DNA of 51,649 nucleotides from Paracoccaceae bacterium. Lineage in GTDB: Bacteria > Pseudomonadota > Alphaproteobacteria > Rhodobacterales > Rhodobacteraceae. Both the position numbers and the translations under genes were made by a program. The notes under the pieces are model-generated. The model did not search any database. It was not told the origin of the DNA and saw only the letters and a program-made list of their open reading frames with translations. Numbering within the stretch: the first letter of the stretch is position 1; the number at the start of each line of letters is the position of its first letter. The stretch spans positions 1 to 51,649 of the forward strand of contig JAFIEO010000010.1 in assembly GCA_020832445.1 (NCBI GenBank), read 5' to 3'. This document shows positions 45,682-51,649 of this stretch, piece after piece.

Positions 45682-46763
45682 TCCGGCTGGAAAAACGCAA
45701 GGAACCGTCAAAATTCTGGCGCATCGCCAACCCGTTTCTGGCAGTTGCCCTGACAATGCTTGCTGGCGCGGCGATGTTTGCCATGCTGGGCAAGGACCCC
45801 GTGGTTGCCATCCGGTTGATTTTCTTTGACCCCATCTTTTCTGAAACCTTCGGCAGTTATTCCCGCCCGCAATTGCTGACCAAATCGGCGCCCCTGATCT
45901 TGATCGCAGTGGGCCTTGCCATCGGGTTCAAGGCCAATATCTGGAATATCGGCGCAGAGGGGCAGTATATCATGGGGGCGCTGTTCGGGGCCGGTGTCGC
46001 GCTGGCCTTCTTTCCCGCGCCGGGGTGGTATATTTTTCCGCTTATGGTGCTGGCAGGCGCTTTTGGCGGGTTTTTATGGGCGATGATTCCGGCCATTTTG
46101 AAAACCCGCTTCAATACGAATGAAATCCTTGTATCGCTGTTGCTGGTCTATGTCGCCGAGCGGATTCTGGCGGCAATGGCGTTGGGGCTGATGCGCAACC
46201 CTGACATTGCCGGCTTTCCCGGCTCGCGCGATCTGCGCCGGTATGAGGCCGCGCACAATGCTGAGCTGTTTGCCAATACCGGCATTCATTGGGGCGTTGT
46301 CGCCGCCCTGATCGCGGTCATCTTTGCTTACGTCATGATGACGCGGCATATGCTGGGCTTTCACGTCAAGCTTGCCGGTCAGGCCCCAAGGGCGGCACGG
46401 TTCGCCGGTGTGGCGCCTGCGCGTCTGGTGATTGTCTGTCTGGGCATTTCAGGGGCGCTGGCAGGGCTTGCCGGAATGTTCGAAGTGTCCGGTCCCGGTG
46501 GTCAGGTGCGCATCGAATTTGCCGCAGGCTACGGGTTCACGGCGATTATCGTGGCCTTTCTGGGGCGGTTGAACCCGATTGGTATTGTGCTGGCGGGGCT
46601 GTTGCTGGGGCTTACCTATATCGGCGGGGAACTGGGGCAGATGATGCTGCAATTGCCCGGTGCGGCGATTCAGGTCTTTCAGGGGATGCTTTTGTTCTTC
46701 CTGCTGGCGCTTGATTTCCAGACAAACTACCGGATGCGGCTGACACGGGGGGTGCGGACATGA
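45678..46763 (+). CDS. BMP-type ABC permease, first subunit (NupP-like)
   Basis: The 361 aa product has about nine to ten helices, with AVGLAIGFKANIWNIGAEGQ and FKTRFNTNEILVSLLL-like KTRFNTNEILVSLLLVYVAE, the NupP (YufP) signature. It overlaps the ATPase by 4 bp and the next permease by 4 bp. Confidence 0.94.
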   Translation: MIRLEKRKEPSKFWRIANPFLAVALTMLAGAAMFAMLGKDPVVAIRLIFFDPIFSETFGSYSRPQLLTKSAPLILIAVGLAIGFKANIWNIGAEGQYIMGALFGAGVALAFFPAPGWYIFPLMVLAGAFGGFLWAMIPAILKTRFNTNEILVSLLLVYVAERILAAMALGLMRNPDIAGFPGSRDLRRYEAAHNAELFANTGIHWGVVAALIAVIFAYVMMTRHMLGFHVKLAGQAPRAARFAGVAPARLVIVCLGISGALAGLAGMFEVSGPGGQVRIEFAAGYGFTAIIVAFLGRLNPIGIVLAGLLLGLTYIGGELGQMMLQLPGAAIQVFQGMLLFFLLALDFQTNYRMRLTRGVRT

Positions 46764-47692
46764 TTTTGGGGTCAATCAATCCGGCGGTGCTGATGGCGGC
46801 CCTTATGGTGGCGGCAACGCCCATTCTGCTGGCCGCGATTGGTGAGTTGGTGGTGGAAAAGTCGGGTGTTCTGAACCTTGGGGTCGAGGGGATGATGATC
46901 ATGGGCGCTTGTGTGGGGTTCATCGTCGCGGTGAATTCTGGCAGCCCGTTCATTGGCTTCATCGGGGCTGCACTGGGCGGGATGGCGTTGTCCCTGTTGT
47001 TTGCGTTGCTGACACAGGCATTGATGACCAATCAGGTGGCCTCGGGGCTTGCGTTGACACTGTTCGGGCTGGGGTTAACGGCGCTTCTTGGGCAGAAATA
47101 TGTGGGCATCACCCCGCCACGCACCCCGAAGCTGGATCTTGGCGTGTTGTCGGATATTCCGTTTCTGGGGCGTGCGGTCTTTTCGCATGATATTGTGGTG
47201 TATCTGACGATTGCACTGGTCGGCGCGGTCTGGTGGTTCCTGAAATACAGTCGCGCCGGTATGATCTTGCGTGCGGTGGGCGAAAACCATGACGCCGCCC
47301 ACGGGCTGGGCTATCATGTCAAACGCGTGCGGGTGCTGGCCATTATGTTCGGCGGGGCCTGTGCTGGGTTGGGGGGCGCATATTTGTCGCTGATCCGCGT
47401 GCCGCAATGGACCGAAGGCATGACCGTGGGCGCGGGCTGGATCGCGCTGGCGCTGGTTGTGTTTGCAAGCTGGCGTCCGTGGCGGGCCATGGCGGGCGCA
47501 TATCTGTTTGGCGGGGTCGTCGTGTTGCAGTTGAATTTGCAGGCTGCTGGCGTACGAATCCCGGTCGAGTACTTGTCAATGTCGCCCTACCTGATAACCA
47601 TCGCTGTGCTTGTTGTTATTTCCTCCGGCAAGGCGCGCGGGTCGCTTAATGCACCCGGATCGCTGAACCGGCCTTTCCATGCCTCTAGCTGA
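46760..47692 (+). CDS. BMP-type ABC permease, second subunit (NupQ-like)
   Basis: The 310 aa product has GELVVEKSGVLNLGVEGMMI and ILRAVGENHDAAHGLGYHVK, the NupQ (YufQ) signatures, and about nine helices. It partners the first permease. Confidence 0.94.
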   Translation: MILGSINPAVLMAALMVAATPILLAAIGELVVEKSGVLNLGVEGMMIMGACVGFIVAVNSGSPFIGFIGAALGGMALSLLFALLTQALMTNQVASGLALTLFGLGLTALLGQKYVGITPPRTPKLDLGVLSDIPFLGRAVFSHDIVVYLTIALVGAVWWFLKYSRAGMILRAVGENHDAAHGLGYHVKRVRVLAIMFGGACAGLGGAYLSLIRVPQWTEGMTVGAGWIALALVVFASWRPWRAMAGAYLFGGVVVLQLNLQAAGVRIPVEYLSMSPYLITIAVLVVISSGKARGSLNAPGSLNRPFHASS

Positions 47693-47727
47693 GGCCATAA
47701 CTTCGCTGCCAACAGGGAGAATTCAAA

Positions 47728-48792
47728 ATGAAAAAACTGATATCTGCGGCTGTGCTAAGTGCTGCACTCGCCACTCCGGCGCTGGCCGACACCACCAAGG
47801 TCGGCTTCATCTATATCGGCCCGGTGGGCGATTTCGGCTGGACCGCAGGCCATGACCGTGCCCGTCAGGAATTACAGGGCCATTTTGGTGATGCCGTGGA
47901 AACCAACATTGTCGAGAATGTCGATTACGGTGCGGATGCCGAGCGCGTCATGACACAGATGGCCCTGTCGGGCACCGACATGATCTTTGCGGCCTCGTTC
48001 GGATATGGGCCGGATGTCAACGCCGTGGCGGGGAATTTCCCCAATGTGGCCTTCCAGCATGCGACGGGCTACATTCAGGAACACGACAACATCTCGCTTT
48101 ATGACGCGCGCTTCTATGAAGGGCGCGCGGTTCTGGGCCATATCGCGGGCAAGATGACTGAAACCAACACCATCGGGTATATCGCATCTTATCCGATTCC
48201 GGCTGTCGTCTCGGGGATCAATTCCGCGTATCTGCATGCCAAGGCCGTCAACCCCGATGTGAATTTCCGCATCATCTGGACCTATTCGTGGTTTGATCCG
48301 GCACTGGAAGCGGACGCTGCCGAAACGCTGATCGAACAGGGCGCGGATGTCATCATGCAGCACACCGATTCGACCGCCGCCGTGCGCGTGGCCGAAGATG
48401 CGGGCGTCATGGCCTTTGGTCAGGCCAGCGACATGGTCGAGTTTGGCCCGACAGCCCATCTGTCTGCCATCGTCGACCGCTGGGCGCCTTATTATATCAG
48501 CCGCGTTCAGGCGCTGAAGGACGGCACATGGGAAGCGCAGAATTCGTGGATGGGCTTCGCCGAGGGCGTCATCGAGATGGCCCCGTGGAATGACCGCATC
48601 CCGACCGAATTGCAGGAAGAGGCCGATGCCCTGATCGCGGCGATTTCTGCGGGTGAGTATCACCCCTTCACTGGCCCGATCAACCGTCAGGACGGCACGC
48701 CATGGCTTGCCGATGGCGAAGTGGCGGATGATGGTGCGCTTGCCACGATGGATTTCTATGTCGAAGGTATCACGTCCGATTTCCCGAACTGA
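47728..48792 (+). CDS. BMP-family substrate-binding protein
   Basis: The 354 aa product has a signal peptide ending PALA (about residue 20), then TKVGFIYIGPVGDFGWTAGH, the BMP start. The family binds purine nucleosides or related compounds in the periplasm; this subfamily, with GPVGDFGWT, may bind adenine or guanine-like ligands, which is recall, not proof. It is last in its operon, followed by a terminator. Confidence 0.93.
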   Translation: MKKLISAAVLSAALATPALADTTKVGFIYIGPVGDFGWTAGHDRARQELQGHFGDAVETNIVENVDYGADAERVMTQMALSGTDMIFAASFGYGPDVNAVAGNFPNVAFQHATGYIQEHDNISLYDARFYEGRAVLGHIAGKMTETNTIGYIASYPIPAVVSGINSAYLHAKAVNPDVNFRIIWTYSWFDPALEADAAETLIEQGADVIMQHTDSTAAVRVAEDAGVMAFGQASDMVEFGPTAHLSAIVDRWAPYYISRVQALKDGTWEAQNSWMGFAEGVIEMAPWNDRIPTELQEEADALIAAISAGEYHPFTGPINRQDGTPWLADGEVADDGALATMDFYVEGITSDFPN

Positions 48793-48817
48793 TCTGACGA
48801 CAGGTTCGCGTATTCTG

Positions 48818-48847
48818 GCCCCCCGGCACATGTCGGGGGGCTTTTTT
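48818..48847 (+). terminator. Terminator after the BMP transporter genes
   Basis: GCCCCCCG pairs with CGGGGGGC around GGCACATGT, then TTTTTTG. It is a strong end of the ABC region. Confidence 0.9.
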
Positions 48848-48996
48848 GTTTGCATAATATTTCGAAGGGATGATTGCTATTGCAAGTAGCAAATCCCGCT
48901 GATAGTTACACATGATAACAGTTAACTAGGTTTCGTGCTTTGCTGGGGCACGTGCCGCCGCATGTTCCGGCATGCCTGACTTGATGAGGTTGCGAT

Positions 48997-49764
48997 TTGG
49001 AAATCTTGAACACCATTGCATTGGTCACGGGTGGCGGCAGCGGTTTGGGGGCGGCAACGGCGCGCAGGCTGGCCGCTGCGGGCGCGAAGGTTGCTGTTCT
49101 TGATCGCAGCATGGATGCGGCCCAGACTGTGGCTACGGAAATTGACGGTCTGGCGGTTGTGGCGGATGTGTCCGACACTGCCAGTGTTGCCGCAGCGTTT
49201 GCTGCCACGGTTGCCGCGTTCGGTGCGGTCCCGCGAATTGTGGTGAATTGCGCAGGCATTGGCACCGCATCGCGCATACTGCCGCGCGACGGTGACCTGC
49301 CGATTGACCTGTTTGAACGCACGCTGCGTGTCAATCTGCTGGGCACCTATATCGTGTTGTCGCATGCGGCCAAGGGTATGGCAGACATGGACCCTGTTGA
49401 CAGTGACGGGGCGCGCGGCGTGATCGTCAACACCACATCGGTGGCGTGGCAGGACGGGCAGATCGGGCAGGCGGCCTATGCCGCATCCAAAGGCGGCGTG
49501 GCGTCCCTGACATTGCCTGCCGCACGCGAACTGGCGCGGGTGGGCGTTCGGGTCATGGCCGTTGCGCCGGGTTTGTTTGAAACCGGGATGAGTGCGGGGT
49601 TGACGCCGGAAATCCGCAGATCGCTGGAAGCAAGCCTGCCGTTTCCGTCGCGCCTTGGGTATCCCGACGAATTTGCGATGCTGGTGCAACAGATCGTTGA
49701 AAACCCGATCCTGAACGGCGAGGTGATCCGTCTGGACAGCGCCGTTCGTCTGGCCCCCAAGTAA
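48997..49764 (+). CDS. SDR oxidoreductase (HSD10-like)
   Basis: The 255 aa product starts with TTG, backed by GAGG 7 bp upstream, and has the NAD motif TGGGSGLG (11-18), NCAG, Ser148, and the catalytic YAASK (Tyr161, Lys165). The length and layout fit type II 3-hydroxyacyl-CoA dehydrogenase/HSD17B10. It is paired with an acyl-CoA dehydrogenase 11 bp downstream, so a branched or short acyl-CoA oxidation step is likely. Confidence 0.9.
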   Translation: MEILNTIALVTGGGSGLGAATARRLAAAGAKVAVLDRSMDAAQTVATEIDGLAVVADVSDTASVAAAFAATVAAFGAVPRIVVNCAGIGTASRILPRDGDLPIDLFERTLRVNLLGTYIVLSHAAKGMADMDPVDSDGARGVIVNTTSVAWQDGQIGQAAYAASKGGVASLTLPAARELARVGVRVMAVAPGLFETGMSAGLTPEIRRSLEASLPFPSRLGYPDEFAMLVQQIVENPILNGEVIRLDSAVRLAPK

Positions 49765-49775
49765 GGACACAGGCA

Positions 49776-51380
49776 ATGACCCCGTTCGCAGCCCCTGTTG
49801 ATGATATTCTGTGGTCGCTGGATTTTGCCGGTGCTGCCAGCATTCCACATTGGGACCGCGACCTGACCGCCGAGATTGTCCAGCATTTCGCAGCATTCGC
49901 CCAAGGCCGCATTGCACCCCTGGATGAGGCGGGCGACCGGCAAGGGTGCCGGTTGCAAAACGGGCGCGTGTTCATGCCTGACGGGTTTGATGCGGTGTTT
50001 GGGGAACTGGCGGGCGGTGGCTGGCAGGGGCTGAGCGCGCCCGAAGCCTTTGGCGGGCAGGGGATGGGGGGCGCGGTTCACGCCGCGATATCGGAAATCT
50101 TCTCAGGGGCGTGCCATTCCTTGCAGATGGTGACGGGGCTTGTGCCCGGCGCCATCCGCCTGCTTATGGATTTTGGCAGTGCCGATCAGCAGGCGCGGTT
50201 CATTCCGCCATTGGTGGCGGGGGACTGGCTGGCAACCATGTGCCTGACGGAACCGGGCGCAGGGTCGGATTTGTCGGCCATCCGCACCAAGGCCGAAGAT
50301 ACCCCACAGGGGTGGCAGATCAGTGGCGAGAAGATCTTCATCTCTGGTGGGGACCAGAACCTTAGTGACAATATCCTGCATCTGGTGCTGGCGCGCACCG
50401 GACCTGACAGGGTGAAGGGCCTTAGCCTGTTTGCCTGTCCCGCAGTGCTGGACGGTGGCGCGCGCAATGCAGTCACAGTCACGCGGATTGAAGAAAAGAT
50501 GGGTCTGCATGCCTCGCCCACATGCCAGATGGCGTTTGACGGCGCGCAGGGCGAATTGATCGGCGCGCCGGGGCAGGGGTTGGCGGCAATGTTCACCTTG
50601 ATGAATCATGCGCGCCTTGACGTGGCCTTGCAGGGTGTGGCCCATGCCGCGCGCGCGCATGCTGTTGCATCCGCCTATGCGTCGCAGCGCGTGCAGGGGC
50701 GCGGGGCTGACGGGCTGCCCGCCACATTGGACCAGCACCCCGATGTGCGCCGCATGATCGACCGCGCCGATGCGCACGCTGTGGCCGCGCGCGCCCTGAC
50801 GCATTCCGCACTTGTCGCGCTGGAAACCGGCAATCAGGCGCTGGCGGATTTTCTGACACCTGTTGCCAAGGTCTGCGGGTCGGATGCGGGAACGCAGGCC
50901 GCCGAACTGGCAGTGCAGGTTCTGGGCGGGTATGGCTATCTGCATGAATACCGCGTTGAACAAACCTACCGCGATGCGCGCATCTGCGCGATCTATGAAG
51001 GAACGAACGGTATTCACGCAGCGAGTATTGCCACGCGCGGGCTGTCCTATAATGGTGGCGTGCAGGCAGATGCGTTTGCGACATGGATTGGCGGGATCGC
51101 AGATGATACGCATTCGGGCAGTTTGGCGGCCGCCTTGCAAGACTGGATTGCGTTGCGTGAAACGACCAGTGCCGCCCCGCGTGATATGGCGCCTGCCTTC
51201 ATGCAAGTGACCATCGCACTGGCCGAACTGGGCTTTTGGGTGCGGGTTGGGGCCGATGATACTGCCCCGGCTCGGATTCGCGCCTTGGCCCGGGAACGCA
51301 GCGCCTTGCTGCCGGGGCAGGTTTCGCATCTGGCGGCGCAAGCGCGGATCAAGGCGGAACTGTCAGGCGACACGCGCTAG
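49776..51380 (+). CDS. Acyl-CoA dehydrogenase, second paralog
   Basis: The 534 aa product has TMCLTEPGAGSDLSAIRTKA, SGEKIFISGGDQNLSDNILH, KMGLHASPTCQMAFDG and the catalytic IYEGTNGIHAASIA. It is shorter at the C-terminus than the paralog at 18259 and starts at a normal ATG with AAGGACAC before it. It forms a pair with the SDR gene. An insertion sequence begins 1 bp beyond its stop codon. Confidence 0.94.
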   Translation: MTPFAAPVDDILWSLDFAGAASIPHWDRDLTAEIVQHFAAFAQGRIAPLDEAGDRQGCRLQNGRVFMPDGFDAVFGELAGGGWQGLSAPEAFGGQGMGGAVHAAISEIFSGACHSLQMVTGLVPGAIRLLMDFGSADQQARFIPPLVAGDWLATMCLTEPGAGSDLSAIRTKAEDTPQGWQISGEKIFISGGDQNLSDNILHLVLARTGPDRVKGLSLFACPAVLDGGARNAVTVTRIEEKMGLHASPTCQMAFDGAQGELIGAPGQGLAAMFTLMNHARLDVALQGVAHAARAHAVASAYASQRVQGRGADGLPATLDQHPDVRRMIDRADAHAVAARALTHSALVALETGNQALADFLTPVAKVCGSDAGTQAAELAVQVLGGYGYLHEYRVEQTYRDARICAIYEGTNGIHAASIATRGLSYNGGVQADAFATWIGGIADDTHSGSLAAALQDWIALRETTSAAPRDMAPAFMQVTIALAELGFWVRVGADDTAPARIRALARERSALLPGQVSHLAAQARIKAELSGDTR

Positions 51381-51381
51381 A

Positions 51382-51513
51382 TGGACCTGTCGCGGTTTGG
51401 TGCCGCTCCTTTGATAGCGTAACGTGCAGCAAAGGAGATGACTCATGGGCACAGGAAGAACCGACGAATTTCGTAAGGATGCGGTGCGAATTGCGCTGAG
51501 TTCGAATGCTTAG
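51382..51513 (+). pseudogene. IS3-family element, left end and OrfA start, truncated
   Basis: TGGACCTGTCGCGGTTTGGT at 51382 begins with TG as IS3-family ends do and is the likely left inverted repeat. AAAGGAG then precedes ATG 51445 and the OrfA start MGTGRTDEFRKDAVRIALSS. The frame meets TAG after 22 codons, where the second element begins. OrfA/OrfB beyond that are displaced or lost. Confidence 0.7.
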
Positions 51514-51649
51514 GGCGTAGACCTATAAACTGATTTGTGTTTCAAGACATGGAACGAAGGAGGTTTCATGTCTGACAATTTCTGGCTCTCAGAGGAACAG
51601 TTCAACAAGATCAAACCGTTGTTGCCAAACAAATCGCGCGGGGTGGCGC
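51511..51649 (+). mobile_element. IS5-family element, left end (runs off the window)
   Basis: New sequence starts at about 51511-51514 (TAGGGCGTAGACC), inside the IS3 OrfA. A transposase gene follows 55 bp later. The right end and the target duplication are outside the window, so the exact border is inferred from where IS3 homology stops. Confidence 0.65.
51568..51649 (+). CDS. IS5-family transposase, N-terminus (partial)
   Basis: The frame opens with AAGGAGG and ATG 51568 and gives MSDNFWLSEEQFNKIKPLLP, the N-terminus of IS5/IS427-group DDE transposases. The catalytic residues are outside the window. Confidence 0.85.
   Translation, partial: MSDNFWLSEEQFNKIKPLLPNKSRGVA

Noticed and set aside
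48947-48956. Perfect palindrome GGCACGTGCC upstream of the SDR gene
   Set aside because: Ten-base palindromes are expected dozens of times in 50 kb; no second copy or paired site nearby.
1-51649. CRISPR arrays, tRNA or rRNA genes
   Set aside because: No regularly spaced repeats, tRNA cloverleaf pattern or rRNA sequence was recognised anywhere in the window.

Overview
The window reads as chromosomal DNA of an alphaproteobacterium of the Rhodobacteraceae/Paracoccaceae (Roseobacter-Rhodobacter) type. The basis is protein resemblance recalled from memory: the tuf-S10-spc order with an Ala/Glu-tailed L3, a 44-residue aa3 oxidase subunit IV, a CenR-like regulator, a hybrid kinase with the characteristic MSTRLADQV start, the SUV3-like helicase / S4 / FdxA / CarD cluster, and high-GC codon use. 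I do not name a genus.

Layout. 1-9403: end of tuf, then 20 ribosomal protein genes from rpsJ to rpmD, all on +. The array stops at rpmD; rplO and secY do not follow. Hairpins sit after rplW and rplP, and a terminator, a promoter-like site and two mutually exclusive hairpins separate rplP from rpmC. 9491-12444 (-): yggT, recQ, thioesterase. 12580-17147: yaaA, a hybrid sensor kinase, an M20 amidohydrolase. 17148-23562: Sua5-type tRNA modification enzyme, an acyl-CoA dehydrogenase overlapping an MBL-fold hydrolase, the small oxidase subunit, a lipoprotein, and ribA overlapping an L,D-transpeptidase gene. 23725-29871: cenR-like regulator, xthA, YbjN protein, rluA, DEAD-box helicase, a small membrane protein, cspA, ArsC/Spx-like protein. 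29932-37088: hydrolase and SCP2 protein, then TPR protein, large helicase, S4 protein, ferredoxin, CarD and YebC. 37093-39091: an EamA exporter divergent from an alpha/beta hydrolase. 39471-48792: two complete ABC importers back to back, a branched-chain-amino-acid-type system (SBP-H-M-G-F) and a BMP/nucleoside-type system (ATPase-permease-permease-SBP). 48997-51380: SDR dehydrogenase and acyl-CoA dehydrogenase. 51382-51649: an IS3-type element broken by an IS5-type element that runs off the window.

The most unusual structure is a dispersed palindromic repeat of about 175 bp. It has three copies (16946-17119, 26767-26940, 39163-39336), all in the same orientation and filling the three longest gaps between genes. 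Its arms pair with each other and each arm also folds alone, while the centre is less conserved. Copy 2 is followed by a second, unrelated palindrome that resembles an interspersed repeat of Rhizobiales. No CRISPR array, tRNA, rRNA or phage genes were seen.
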